Assembly (NCBI RefSeq): GCF_018492665.1
Contig: NZ_JAFVME010000006.1
Span: forward strand, 1 to 64,000
Length of the DNA stretch: 64,000 bases
Reading direction: 5' to 3'
Source of the DNA: Pedobacter sp. B4-66
Lineage (GTDB): Bacteria; Bacteroidota; Bacteroidia; Sphingobacteriales; Sphingobacteriaceae
Shown here: piece by piece, positions 8,225-19,048 of the stretch
How the letters are laid out: the number at the start of each line of letters is the position of its first letter
Position numbering within the stretch: the stretch's first letter is position 1
The notes under the pieces: generated by a model
What the model saw: only the letters and a program-made list of their open reading frames with translations
The model's database searches: none
Told to the model about the DNA's origin: nothing
Program-made: the position numbers and the translations under genes

Positions 8225-8995
8225 CATTATTTTATTGTAGGCACCATCCCATAGCTCAATACGTTTATTAAGCGACTCAATGGTTGCCTGCTCTGCTGCT
8301 TTCCAGTACGCTTCGCTATTGCCGCAAAGTTCTGAGGTCATTTCAAGCGCAAGGTGACTGTGATGATCTCCATCAACTTCAATATGTCTGTCTAGGTAAT
8401 ATTTAAATAAAGAGATCTGATCTGGGAATTTCTTATTTAGGTCGTTTACTATGGTTAAGAACATATTTGGAATCAAATCTTCCCTACCAAATGTAAACGT
8501 ACTTGCCTGTAAATGCGCCTGGTTACTATTGATGATTTTAAAAGTAAAATCTACAAAGCTTTTAGCCTCCGCTGGTGTTTCAGATAATTCATAAGCCTTA
8601 TTCAGGTCGCCTGTTGCTTTCAAAGCATTTACAAACTGATCAATCTGAGCAGTATCGGCTCCGCATTGATTCATTGCTTCAAGGTACATTTCAAAATGAC
8701 TTTTCCTCTCGCCTTTGCTATCAACATCAGACTCTTCGCCGGCTACAATCTCATTAATCAAATACCTGTTATTTGCTGCTCCAACAGGAAACCAAGGAAT
8801 AGTTGTACAAGTAAGGTTAATCTGAAGCGATTTTAACAGCGACATAAAATCCCAAACAGCATACACATGATACTGCATGAAGATTCTTAAATCTTCAAGA
8901 TCATTGATAACTGAATAAACTTTATGATTGATTATCTGTTGCCTTAATGGCTCTATTTCGCTTTGGATTCTTTCCAGGGGTGTATTACTCATCAT
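8195..8995 (-). CDS. DUF3050 family protein (heme-oxygenase-like fold)
   Basis: A 266-aa soluble protein with no signal peptide. It carries the pattern typical of DUF3050: FMQYHVYAVWDFMSLLK near the N-terminus and RHIEVDGDHHSH near residue 215, with His, Glu and Asp residues spaced like ligands of a heme-oxygenase-like di-metal or heme site. The function is not established. Lying downstream of a siderophore-interacting reductase suggests an iron-related role, which is inference. It has its own -7 element at 9015-9022. Met2 is an alternative start. Confidence 0.8.
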   Translation of the reverse strand: MMSNTPLERIQSEIEPLRQQIINHKVYSVINDLEDLRIFMQYHVYAVWDFMSLLKSLQINLTCTTIPWFPVGAANNRYLINEIVAGEESDVDSKGERKSHFEMYLEAMNQCGADTAQIDQFVNALKATGDLNKAYELSETPAEAKSFVDFTFKIINSNQAHLQASTFTFGREDLIPNMFLTIVNDLNKKFPDQISLFKYYLDRHIEVDGDHHSHLALEMTSELCGNSEAYWKAAEQATIESLNKRIELWDGAYNKIMLLHQVEELL

Positions 8996-9014
8996 TCCTT
9001 TTTCTTACAGGCCG

Positions 9015-9022
9015 CAAAGGTA
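9015..9022 (-). promoter_or_regulatory. -7 element TACCTTTG upstream of the DUF3050 gene
   Basis: The minus strand reads TACCTTTG, an exact match to TAnnTTTG, 20 bases before the DUF3050 start. It suggests the gene can be transcribed separately from the siderophore-interacting gene above it. I do not see a clear -33 TTTG. Confidence 0.5.
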
Positions 9023-9027
9023 AAAAT

Positions 9028-9717
9028 TTACCACCAAAAACCCTGCACTTTAACACGTCCATTAAAACCTGGCAGTGCTTTAATTATTTTTCTTAGTTCA
9101 ACAACCATTGGAACATTCCCTGCTAAATAAATGGCCCCACTATCAAGGCTTTGTTCGCGTAACCATTCTTGTAGGTTATCGATATTGTTATGCATCTTTT
9201 GAGGGATTGCCTCTAGGGTCGAATCAAAGTAAGACATAAATGCTTTTCGGTGTTCTTCTTCCTTAATTACCACAGCTCCCGAGACATTTCCCTTGCCCGC
9301 CAATTGCTCTAACGCCAAAAAGTGCCCTATTGCAGAACTATCCCCAAGACAGGTTAATGAAGCAGAAGCAATCGGTTTTGTAAAAGTGCTTGAGATTCCA
9401 AGGTAAGTAATGTCATCTTTCGGCTTTAAGGTGGCTGCCCATTTGCTACCGTCTCCATCGTGTGCAGCATCAACATAAAGCGTACAGGTCTGCGTTTCTG
9501 CATCCCAATGGGCAGGTGTATAGTCTCTGTAAACGCCATTAGCAACTTTACATTTCATGTGTTGTACACTTTGCCATTTGCTCATATCAACCCCCGGCAG
9601 GTGAAGATCTATTTCGTAAAAAGTTGAAGGATTCCATGCACGTACATCAAGAACATGCCCGGTCTTACCAAATTGCTTTTCGAATATTACAAGGGCCTTC
9701 TTTTTTAGAATATTCAT
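9028..9717 (-). CDS. Siderophore-interacting protein (NAD(P)H-dependent ferric-chelate reductase, ViuB-like)
   Basis: Cytoplasmic flavoprotein of 229 aa predicted to release iron from imported ferric siderophores. The FAD-binding motif RxYT is present in VYRDYTPAHWD (about residues 62-72), and the C-terminal NAD(P)-binding SIP domain shows SLTCLGDSSAIGHFLALEQL and IYLAGNVPMVVELRKII. It is somewhat shorter than the 250-280 aa of many homologues. It lies 78 bp downstream of the AraC gene in a same-strand group with an MFS transporter and a DUF3050 gene. Confidence 0.8.
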   Translation of the reverse strand: MNILKKKALVIFEKQFGKTGHVLDVRAWNPSTFYEIDLHLPGVDMSKWQSVQHMKCKVANGVYRDYTPAHWDAETQTCTLYVDAAHDGDGSKWAATLKPKDDITYLGISSTFTKPIASASLTCLGDSSAIGHFLALEQLAGKGNVSGAVVIKEEEHRKAFMSYFDSTLEAIPQKMHNNIDNLQEWLREQSLDSGAIYLAGNVPMVVELRKIIKALPGFNGRVKVQGFWW

Positions 9718-9795
9718 AATTTTCAGTTTTTATGTATTGCAAAGCAACACTAAAAACAGACAGCAAGAAATGAAGAATATAGGGTAATTATTGGA

Positions 9796-10644
9796 CTATG
9801 CACGGTATATAGCTCTAAAGGCACCTGCAGATTTTCCGACAAACTTAGTAAACAATCTCGAGAAGTAAGTATGATCTGAGAAACCCAATTCAAAGGAGAT
9901 TTCTTTTACCGTTAAATCGGTATAATACAGCAACCTCTTTGCTTCAAGAATAATCTCATTATGAATCCAGTAGCTAACCGGAAAGCCCGTAAGTCCTTTA
10001 ACTACCTCATTCAAATAAGTAAGCGATATATTTAATTTCTCGGCATACTCGGCAGGACTTTTAATTGTTTTAAAACTTTCCATCAGCAAACTCCTAAACT
10101 GACTATTAATTTGAATGGGTCTGGTATTTTGCTTTTGCGCAAATTGAGTTTGTGAAAGATAAAGTTCGGCAATCATCCCTATATAAGATTGAGCAAGAGA
10201 ATGTGCTATTGTCCTGCTTAACGGTTCCTCAATACGCAGAAACCTATCATATACCAATTGCACACATTGCTTAAATTTTGATGCGTTAGCTTCATCCAAT
10301 GATAACGGCTCATTAATTATGATATACTGCTCAAAAACAGTTCTGTACTCTTCATTAACCAACAAAGTATCAATGGCCAGAAACCAGCCCGAAGCATTCT
10401 TATTGCCTACATTATGATGCACCTGACCAGGTGATACATACAATATTGCACAGCCATCTATGTAAAGGGTTTTAAAATCAAGCATAAAACTGCTTTCCCC
10501 CTTTTCCTGAAATATAAAAATGTAATGATCATCTCTGTGTGCACCTAAAAGCGATGCACGTTCTTTGACGTTTTCAAAGTAAATCATCTCCATGCCCGTC
10601 GAAGAACGTGCATGGAGTTTATGCACCGGAATAATTTTTTTCAC
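9796..10644 (-). CDS. AraC family transcriptional regulator
   Basis: A 282-aa regulator. Residues about 15-130 form a cupin-like effector domain (SFMLDFKTLYIDG, YVSPGQVHH). The C-terminal two-helix-turn-helix AraC domain covers about 185-282, with the signature LTVKEISFELGFSDHTYFSRLFTKF written over two recognisable helices. It lies 18 bp downstream of the MFS gene and upstream of the siderophore-interacting gene, so it probably regulates this cluster. The inducer is unknown. Confidence 0.9.
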   Translation of the reverse strand: MKKIIPVHKLHARSSTGMEMIYFENVKERASLLGAHRDDHYIFIFQEKGESSFMLDFKTLYIDGCAILYVSPGQVHHNVGNKNASGWFLAIDTLLVNEEYRTVFEQYIIINEPLSLDEANASKFKQCVQLVYDRFLRIEEPLSRTIAHSLAQSYIGMIAELYLSQTQFAQKQNTRPIQINSQFRSLLMESFKTIKSPAEYAEKLNISLTYLNEVVKGLTGFPVSYWIHNEIILEAKRLLYYTDLTVKEISFELGFSDHTYFSRLFTKFVGKSAGAFRAIYRA

Positions 10645-10662
10645 GGCACTAATTTAGAATTT

Positions 10663-11829
10663 TTATGCGTAGTTCAGTTTAGTAACTCTTTTGGTTCTGG
10701 CAATCAGCATCCATGCAAACGCTGCACCTGTTAAAGCCATTATTGAACCCACAGAAACCGGAGAAGTATAATCAAAACCTGCTGCCAGTGGCAAACCACC
10801 TAAAAATGCGCCAAGTGCGTTACCAATGTTAAAGCTCGCCTGACTAACAGAAGCCGCAAGCATTTCTGAGCCTTTAGCAGTATTGATCATCAACATTTGA
10901 ATTGGTGATGCAGCTGCAAAAGCAATTGCTCCGGTTACAAACGTCATGATGATAGCCATGACCTGATTTCCTGACACATAATGCACTATTAAAAGACTAA
11001 TAGACATTGCTATCAATAACGTAAGCGTTGCCTTTGCGGGCGATATTTTATCTGCCAGTTTACCTCCGATAAAGTTACCTACTAACATCCCTAATCCGGC
11101 TACAACCAAGATATATGTGATTGAATTTGCCGCGAATCCGGAAACCTCCGTAAGTAATGGAGCAATATAGCTATACCATGAAAACAACCCACCTGTACCA
11201 ATTGCAATCATTAATATGATTAACCATGATTCTGGAAGTTTAAAGAAGTTAAGCTCTTTACCTAAATCGCGATTCTTAGTAGCAGGAAGTGCAGGCATCC
11301 ATGATTTTAAGCTTAATAAGGTAACTATACCTACAATAACAATGATTACGAAAGTATATCTCCAAGAGTAATTGTGGCCAATATAAGTCCCTAACGGCAC
11401 TCCTATTACGTTTGCTATGGTTAATCCTGCAAACATCAGTGAAACAGATTGAGCTTCTTTACCCTTTTCTGCTATACGACTTGCAACTACAGAACCTACC
11501 CCAAAGAAAGCTCCGTGTGGTAAGCCTGCCAGTAAACGAGCAGCAAACATGGTATTATAATCTGGCGCAAATGCAGAGAAGGCATTAAAGCCTGTAAACA
11601 TTAACATCAAAACCATTAGAATCTTTTTGGGAGGATAACTACCCGCAATTACAACTAATAATGGCGCACCAATTACAACTCCTAAAGCATAAGCAGAAAT
11701 AAGATGCCCGGCCTGAGGTATGGTAATATTTAAATCTTTGGCGATATCTGGCAAAAGGCCCATCATCACAAATTCTGTGATCCCGATCCCAAGGCCTCCA
11801 AGGGTTAAAGCAAGCAAACTTTTCTTCAT
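10663..11829 (-). CDS. MFS transporter, AraJ/YdhP-like drug or sugar efflux family
   Basis: Inner-membrane protein of 388 aa with about 12 hydrophobic segments. It starts with KSLLALTLGGLGIGITEFVMMGLLPDIA, a segment characteristic of the DHA1 efflux group (AraJ, YdhP, arabinose efflux), followed by the MFS loop motif region RLLAGLPHGAFFGVG. Substrate specificity cannot be read from sequence. It is the first gene of a same-strand group with AraC and the siderophore-interacting protein. A palindrome and a -7 element sit upstream. Confidence 0.85.
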   Translation of the reverse strand: MKKSLLALTLGGLGIGITEFVMMGLLPDIAKDLNITIPQAGHLISAYALGVVIGAPLLVVIAGSYPPKKILMVLMLMFTGFNAFSAFAPDYNTMFAARLLAGLPHGAFFGVGSVVASRIAEKGKEAQSVSLMFAGLTIANVIGVPLGTYIGHNYSWRYTFVIIVIVGIVTLLSLKSWMPALPATKNRDLGKELNFFKLPESWLIILMIAIGTGGLFSWYSYIAPLLTEVSGFAANSITYILVVAGLGMLVGNFIGGKLADKISPAKATLTLLIAMSISLLIVHYVSGNQVMAIIMTFVTGAIAFAAASPIQMLMINTAKGSEMLAASVSQASFNIGNALGAFLGGLPLAAGFDYTSPVSVGSIMALTGAAFAWMLIARTKRVTKLNYA

Positions 11830-11838
11830 AATCTAAAG

Positions 11839-11860
11839 GTACTTAGTGTAAAAAGTACAC
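11839..11860. promoter_or_regulatory. Overlapping palindromes upstream of the MFS gene: candidate operator
   Basis: GTACTT (11839-11844) mirrors AAGTAC (11853-11858), and GTGTA (846-850 of this kilobase block, i.e. 11846-11850) mirrors TACAC (11856-11860). The site lies between the -7 element at 11865-11872 and the start codon at 11829, a position suited to repression. Confidence 0.4.
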
Positions 11861-11864
11861 AATA

Positions 11865-11872
11865 CAAAAGTA
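11865..11872 (-). promoter_or_regulatory. -7 element TACTTTTG of the MFS-AraC-SIP cluster
   Basis: The minus strand reads TACTTTTG, matching TAnnTTTG, 36 bases upstream of the MFS start codon. No convincing -33 element is visible about 19 bases further upstream, so confidence is moderate. Confidence 0.45.
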
Positions 11873-11920
11873 GATAATAAAATGACTTAATTAGTCTATT
11901 TTTAGTAAAAAAGTTTTGGC

Positions 11921-14797
11921 TTATTTTAAGTTGTTATTTTGCATTTTTAACTCCAACTCATTGATCCTCTTGGTTTGCTTTTTCTCTTTTGCATAACCAA
12001 TTAACTCCTGATATGCTGCAAAGTGATAGGAGTTTACCTCAATAGCCCTTTCGTATAATATCACACTTTCTGCTTTTTTCTGATTAATCTGTAGCAGTTT
12101 TGCTAAAGTGTACAGATAATCGGAAGTATAAATATTGTCGCCTGTAGTATTTACCCTCTTTAGTAACTCTGATGCTCTGGTTCTATATCCGGTTTCGGCC
12201 AGTAGCCTAATGTACCGCAATTGATTAAGTCCTTTAACATACAACTTGCCAACTAAAAATGGTTCCAAATATGTTTTAACGCTATCTCTATCCTTCAGTT
12301 CATTATAAAATTCAGCAATTCTCAGGCTGTAATCAGGCCTATCATTACCGGATGCCTTTAAAATTCTTTGAGCCTCTTTTATGGTAGCTATAGCCTCGCT
12401 GTACTTTTTGTTTTCGGCAAGCGCATCCGCATACATTGTTCTAAGTTCAAAGTTTTGAGGCTTTTGATCGATCAGCTTCTTTAAAATGGAAACCTGCAGT
12501 GTATCTCCAAGGGCAGCCTTTAATGATGCAGAAAAAGCAATAGCCTCATCTTTTCTGTCTCTTAAATAGGTAGATACCGTAGCTCCTGTTTCAACATATT
12601 GATCTGCAGCTTCAATGGCTTCTTTTAGTCGGGCATTTCGTCTATACATTTCACGAAGTAGCAAATTGTTCTTTGCCAACTCCTGAAAATCATCTTCTAG
12701 TTTAATAGATTGTTGCAGATAAGCCGCTTGTTGCTTAATAGATTCTTCCTGACCAATCTGTCGTGCAGTAGATTTAGCGGCCACCAAATCAGCATACACA
12801 ACATAAATTGGAGCATAACCGGCATCAATGCGCTGTGCTTTTGTTAACCACTGCTCTGCGCCATTGAAATCCTTATTGTATATTTTCAGATTGGCAATGC
12901 TCAAAAAAGCAGGTAGGTACTTAGCATCGTAAGTTAAAGCCGTATCCAGATATGCTACCGCTATTTTTGAATTACCTGAACGACTAGCCAAATTAACATA
13001 AACATCCGCCCAATTGCTAGCCATGGCCTTCTTATCACCCGCTAAATAGGCTTTTTCTTTAGCAATCAATTTATCCAGAAAACTATACATATCAGGATCT
13101 TTATATTTTAGATCTGAGGTGGTATTCATAGATTTAAAATCTAGCGGATGAACCTTTACAGGTTCAAAATACGCAGGGTATGTTTGTGCAAAATACTCGC
13201 TTTCATTGTTTTGAGAATAATAATCTAGCGTACGCTTTTCTTTCATAGCATTATAGTACAATGCCCTGATCTTTCTATTTTCGGCATCCGTTAATACTGC
13301 GCCATGAAACAAGTGAACGTACTCGTGCAATACCACATTTCGCTCCATAAATGCTCCACGCTCAACATATTCTATTCCGGCAGCGCCACTCCCAACACCT
13401 CTGATATCCATCCATTGCCTGTTATCAAAGGTAGTCATGTACCTAAAAGCCGGAGCATTCATTGCTATTGCCAAATCCTGATGCAATGGTGGTATTTTAA
13501 AAGTACTACCCTGCTTAGATAGAAAAGGAAAATACGCGACAGAAGAATATAATTGATTCCAAACCATCGCCTTAGCCGTTTCTCCAGGGTAGTAACTGAC
13601 ATCAGGAAACACTTTAGTAAAATTCTTAATATCTGTAATTCTAGTATTAGCTAATGTTTTATTAATTGAATCATAAGCATCCAGATAAGAAATCCGTTTA
13701 GATTTAATAACGGCCGACAAGCCATTATGCGCTGGCCCGTAATGCTTTTTTCTAAGTAAAACAGCTCTAAAAATACGCTCTGCTGAATCGAGACGCATTT
13801 CCCTATTAAGATCAAATGCACTATAATAAATGGAGGCCCTATGCATCAAAGGTAAAACAGAGCCACTGTACTGTCTCTCTACAGCTCTCGTAACGGCTAT
13901 TGCTCCCTCCACATCATTTTTCCTAATCAGATCGTCAGCTTTTAAAAGTGCTTTTCTAACCATGTCATCATTAGGCTCAACATAATCCACATAGGTTAAA
14001 TTGGTATGGCCATTGCCCCAATGCCAGTGGGTTTGGTAATGAAGCGGATTAAGCGCCAATGCCAGCTCCCACTGAGCTGCCATAGCATTAAGCTGGGTTG
14101 CATCTACCCTTCTCCATATTGCATAACCATAGCTAAATCTTGCATCTGCATTGAAAGGATCTAGTTCAAGTGATCTAATTAATGGCTTTTCGGCCTGCTC
14201 AGGATGCTGGTCCCAAAAGTAAACATCAGCTTCAAGCAGATATGCTTTAGCACTTTTTGGATTTTTTTGCTGTATCTCTTTGGCAATTTGCAATGCACTT
14301 TTATACTCCTTTTGAAGCAACTTAACCCTACCCAACAAAAGAGATGCTTCTTCACTTTCATGATTGTTTTGAAGTACTTGCTTCGCAGTATTTTCAGCTT
14401 TTAGTATACGCCATGCCTGTATCTCTAAAAAGCCTTTTAACAGCAATGCCCTTTCGTTTTTACGTTCTTGCTTTAGTACTTGAGTTACTATAGCTTCTGC
14501 TTCTCTATACTTATTATTTAAGATTAGGTAATCAACTTTAAGTAAATGATAATCTAATGTATTATGATTAAAAGCTTCAATCAAACTATCAGCTTCCTTC
14601 CATGCACCCAACTTTAACATACTACCAATTACAGACACAGAATCAGGCATGTCCCCATACACTACAGGAAGCAGTCTCTTCACCACTGCTAACTCTGCAA
14701 AGACCTGTTGTGTACTATCAGGATTAATAGACTGAGACCTAGTTGTTGCACCGTTAAGAATAAGAAACAAAACCAAAAAAAAGCAGCATCTTTTCAT
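11921..14797 (-). CDS. Secreted TPR protein with an HExxH zinc-peptidase-like motif
   Basis: A 958-aa exported protein. The signal peptide ends near GATTRSQS (residue 23). TPR-like helical repeats occupy about residues 40-360 and again from 600 to the end. Between them is a gluzincin-like segment: VLHEYVHLFHG with His491, Glu492 and His495, then NESEYFAQTYPAYF about 40 residues later, which could give the third Glu ligand. This arrangement suggests an active metallopeptidase embedded between TPR arrays, but the substrate and the family name are not known to me. It is a single-gene unit between two MFS genes. Confidence 0.75.
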   Translation of the reverse strand: MKRCCFFLVLFLILNGATTRSQSINPDSTQQVFAELAVVKRLLPVVYGDMPDSVSVIGSMLKLGAWKEADSLIEAFNHNTLDYHLLKVDYLILNNKYREAEAIVTQVLKQERKNERALLLKGFLEIQAWRILKAENTAKQVLQNNHESEEASLLLGRVKLLQKEYKSALQIAKEIQQKNPKSAKAYLLEADVYFWDQHPEQAEKPLIRSLELDPFNADARFSYGYAIWRRVDATQLNAMAAQWELALALNPLHYQTHWHWGNGHTNLTYVDYVEPNDDMVRKALLKADDLIRKNDVEGAIAVTRAVERQYSGSVLPLMHRASIYYSAFDLNREMRLDSAERIFRAVLLRKKHYGPAHNGLSAVIKSKRISYLDAYDSINKTLANTRITDIKNFTKVFPDVSYYPGETAKAMVWNQLYSSVAYFPFLSKQGSTFKIPPLHQDLAIAMNAPAFRYMTTFDNRQWMDIRGVGSGAAGIEYVERGAFMERNVVLHEYVHLFHGAVLTDAENRKIRALYYNAMKEKRTLDYYSQNNESEYFAQTYPAYFEPVKVHPLDFKSMNTTSDLKYKDPDMYSFLDKLIAKEKAYLAGDKKAMASNWADVYVNLASRSGNSKIAVAYLDTALTYDAKYLPAFLSIANLKIYNKDFNGAEQWLTKAQRIDAGYAPIYVVYADLVAAKSTARQIGQEESIKQQAAYLQQSIKLEDDFQELAKNNLLLREMYRRNARLKEAIEAADQYVETGATVSTYLRDRKDEAIAFSASLKAALGDTLQVSILKKLIDQKPQNFELRTMYADALAENKKYSEAIATIKEAQRILKASGNDRPDYSLRIAEFYNELKDRDSVKTYLEPFLVGKLYVKGLNQLRYIRLLAETGYRTRASELLKRVNTTGDNIYTSDYLYTLAKLLQINQKKAESVILYERAIEVNSYHFAAYQELIGYAKEKKQTKRINELELKMQNNNLK

Positions 14798-14904
14798 ATT
14801 TACACTAAATATAATAGTTTTCTCTCTACTCTTTTTTTATCTATTACACGATTTTTAAGCGCCTGCTACACAAAATGATAAAATTTCAATTTATTAAAAC
14901 ACTC

Positions 14905-14920
14905 TGGTACGGAATGTGTT
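14905..14920 (+). promoter_or_regulatory. Possible sigma-54-like promoter of the YtxH gene
   Basis: TGGTACGGAATGTGTT matches the -24 half TGGYRYR well and has GT in place of GC at the -12 position, with correct spacing. It lies 26 bp before the YtxH start codon. One mismatch in an invariant dinucleotide keeps this tentative. Confidence 0.25.
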
Positions 14921-14945
14921 ACTATCTAAGTAAAAAACATCTATT

Positions 14946-15350
14946 ATGAATTATAAAAAATTAATATCTAACCGTTTGTCCAATTTCCCGAGTGTCCCAA
15001 CTGACAAAACAGGAGCAGTAATAGGACTATTAGCTGGATTAGCGGTAGGTGCTGTTATAGGGATTTTATTTGCCCCTAACAGTGGAAAAAAAACAAGAGA
15101 GAAAATATCTGACAAAGCTTTAGACCTTGCAGATAATGTAAAAGATGGTTTTCATTCCATTAAGGATAATTTCAATAACGGAAAACAAAGCCTTAGTGGA
15201 TTAAAAAATCAGGTTGTAGACAATGTTAAAACCAAAGTAAACACCGTTTCGCAAGAATTTAAAGACTTTAGAGATACAGAACTAGAAAAAGCAAAATCAG
15301 CAATTAAAAACACTGCCGATGATGCTAACGATGCAATACAAAACGTCTAG
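14946..15350 (+). CDS. YtxH domain protein (glycine-zipper membrane protein)
   Basis: A 134-aa protein with one glycine-zipper membrane segment (GAVIGLLAGLAVGAVIGILFAP, split over residues 22-43 or so), then a charged, amphipathic helical tail (NSGKKTREKISDKALDLADN...) likely to form a coiled coil. This is the hallmark layout of YtxH proteins, usually general-stress or envelope-stress genes. The molecular role is unknown. It is a single gene that ends 4 bp from a convergent MFS gene. Confidence 0.85.
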   Translation: MNYKKLISNRLSNFPSVPTDKTGAVIGLLAGLAVGAVIGILFAPNSGKKTREKISDKALDLADNVKDGFHSIKDNFNNGKQSLSGLKNQVVDNVKTKVNTVSQEFKDFRDTELEKAKSAIKNTADDANDAIQNV

Positions 15351-15354
15351 TTTT

Positions 15355-16506
15355 TTATTTAATATCGAGAGCTATCCTTTGGTGTTTAAAAAACATTTTG
15401 GTTATCGGCACAAGCATTAAGCCACATAAACCAAAAATAACAAAGGATACTCTTAAATTAAATGCATGCGCAAGGTATCCTATTAAAGGAGGCCCTAAAA
15501 GCATGCCTGTTATCGAATAAGTAGCTATAATTGATATAGCCATACCCGGCGAATACTTTTTTGAAGCTCCTGCCAATGCATACGACATTGGTATGATTGA
15601 GGCTGTCCCAAATCCTACAAGTGAAAAGCCTACCATTGCGGTCCAGAAAGTTGGAAATATGATTGCCAATGAAATTCCCGACACAATAAATGCAGCGCTC
15701 ATAATGTATGTTTTTGGCATACCAATTCTTACGATAATGAAATCGGACAGAAACCTTGAAGCAGCCATAAATGTCATAAAGATCAAGTATCCGTAAGTAA
15801 ATATGGAGGCATTTAATACTTCCTGAAAGTAAATTCCGCTCCAATCGAACATCCCTCCTTCACATATTGCGCATAAAAACACAACTATACCAAGGTAAAA
15901 TATATAAGGGTCTGGTTTACTTAATATCAGCTTATTACCAGTTTCTGACTTATCTCCTTTTAATAAAAACTGATATGAATATAAAGTTACAAGCAACATC
16001 AGCCCTGCAACAATAGAGAAATGTATGGCTAAGGTTACATCAAAGGTTAGCAACAGTGTAGACAACGCAATTCCAGCTATCCCACCTATGCTCCAGAACC
16101 CATGAAACGAGCCTATTATTTTTTTTTCGAACCTCTTTTGTAGTGTCAAAGTTTGTGTATTTACCGAAATATTGAATATTCTGGTCGTAAAAGCGAACAC
16201 ACATATAGCAAAAACAAGACTAAAAGTATTGTGTGCAATTCCTATTAAAGCAAGCGAAAGTGCATTTAAAGCATATCCTACAGCCAATGGCACGCGACTA
16301 TTATATTTAGATACTAACCATCCAGAAATTGGTAAGCCGATTAAAGAACCAACCGGCATAGCCAACAGAATAGTCCCCAATTCCGCCTCATTAAACCCAA
16401 ATGCGGTTTTAATCGTTGGAATTCTTGATGCCCAGGTAGCAAAGCTGAACCCTGAGATAAAGAAGAAAAGGCTTAAGAAAAACCTATGTTTACTGTTTGA
16501 AATCAT
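15355..16506 (-). CDS. MFS transporter, YbjJ-like
   Basis: Inner-membrane protein of 383 aa with about 12 transmembrane segments. The opening FATWASRIPTIKTAFGFNEAELG is characteristic of the YbjJ/FucP-like subgroup of MFS proteins. A central loop carries an acidic residue in CAICEGGMFDWSG, also typical of that group. The substrate is unknown. A -7-like element TACATTTG lies upstream on the minus strand. Confidence 0.85.
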   Translation of the reverse strand: MISNSKHRFFLSLFFFISGFSFATWASRIPTIKTAFGFNEAELGTILLAMPVGSLIGLPISGWLVSKYNSRVPLAVGYALNALSLALIGIAHNTFSLVFAICVFAFTTRIFNISVNTQTLTLQKRFEKKIIGSFHGFWSIGGIAGIALSTLLLTFDVTLAIHFSIVAGLMLLVTLYSYQFLLKGDKSETGNKLILSKPDPYIFYLGIVVFLCAICEGGMFDWSGIYFQEVLNASIFTYGYLIFMTFMAASRFLSDFIIVRIGMPKTYIMSAAFIVSGISLAIIFPTFWTAMVGFSLVGFGTASIIPMSYALAGASKKYSPGMAISIIATYSITGMLLGPPLIGYLAHAFNLRVSFVIFGLCGLMLVPITKMFFKHQRIALDIK

Positions 16507-16570
16507 TAATAAGAGATGAAAAAATAAAATTAATCACTCTAAAGTGCAGCTAGTCGTAATTAATAGGATA

Positions 16571-16578
16571 CAAATGTA
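16571..16578 (-). promoter_or_regulatory. -7 element TACATTTG of the YbjJ-like MFS gene
   Basis: The minus strand reads TACATTTG, matching TAnnTTTG, 65 bases upstream of the MFS start at 16506. The remaining spacer up to the riboswitch at 16773 is AT-rich, with no further gene. Confidence 0.35.
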
Positions 16579-16772
16579 AACATTCCTTTTGGAGCTGAAA
16601 AAACTATTTAGCAAGTTAATTAGATTATTTTTTCATAGAACTTGATAAAATTGTTTATTGGATTCTGGCAGTGATTAACCAGCTTGTGGAATGCAGGGAC
16701 TAAAACTTGATAACATTTGTTTTTAAACTCGACCTATTTGTTTTTCCAAAAAATAACATAGCTTTACAAAAA

Positions 16773-16843
16773 ACTTTAGGGGTGCCTTGCGCTGAGATAT
16801 ACCCTTTGAACCTGATGCAGTTAGTACTGCCGAAGGGAAAAGT
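16773..16843 (+). ncRNA. TPP riboswitch (THI element)
   Basis: The conserved aptamer core is present: AGGGGTGCC, CTGAGA, ACCCTTTGAACCTGAT, then GTTAGTACTGCCGAAGGGAA. ACTTT (16773-16777) pairs with AAAGT (16839-16843) as P1. It lies 72 bases before thiS and heads the thiamine operon, so binding of thiamine pyrophosphate should repress it. No clear terminator follows, which suggests control of translation or an unusual expression platform. Confidence 0.95.
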
Positions 16844-16914
16844 AGAAGCAAATCTATTGCTATCTTTTCGTCCCGCTATGGGCAATCTCTATAGTTTTTC
16901 CAATTTATTTAAAG

Positions 16915-17115
16915 ATGGAAATAACTGTAAATCAACAAAATTACGAGTTTAACAACCCTTGTTCTGTAGAACAAATGCTGTCTGTTATTAACGTTCAAGC
17001 TAAAGGAATCGCTGTAGCCATTAATCAAACCATCATTTCTAAATCTACCTGGGCCGAGCATGAGTTAAAACATGGCGATCAGGTTATTCTCATTAAAGCC
17101 ACTCAGGGCGGTTAA
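16915..17115 (+). CDS. thiS: Sulfur carrier protein ThiS
   Basis: A 66-aa ubiquitin-like sulfur carrier ending in the diagnostic GlyGly (ATQGG), which is adenylated by ThiF and converted to a thiocarboxylate that donates sulfur to the thiazole ring. The beta-grasp pattern (MEITVNQQNYEF ... GIAVAINQTI ... DQVILIKATQGG) is complete. It is the first gene after the TPP riboswitch. Confidence 0.95.
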   Translation: MEITVNQQNYEFNNPCSVEQMLSVINVQAKGIAVAINQTIISKSTWAEHELKHGDQVILIKATQGG

Positions 17116-17152
17116 TGACCCAATCTAGTATTAAATCAATCCTTCATTATAA

Positions 17153-19048
<1,896 letters not shown>

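Noticed and set aside
15458..15844. 128-aa minus-strand ORF
   Set aside because: Shadow of the YbjJ-like MFS gene in another frame.
16707..16952. 81-aa ORF across the thi leader
   Set aside because: Runs through the TPP riboswitch and the thiS start in another frame; a chance ORF.
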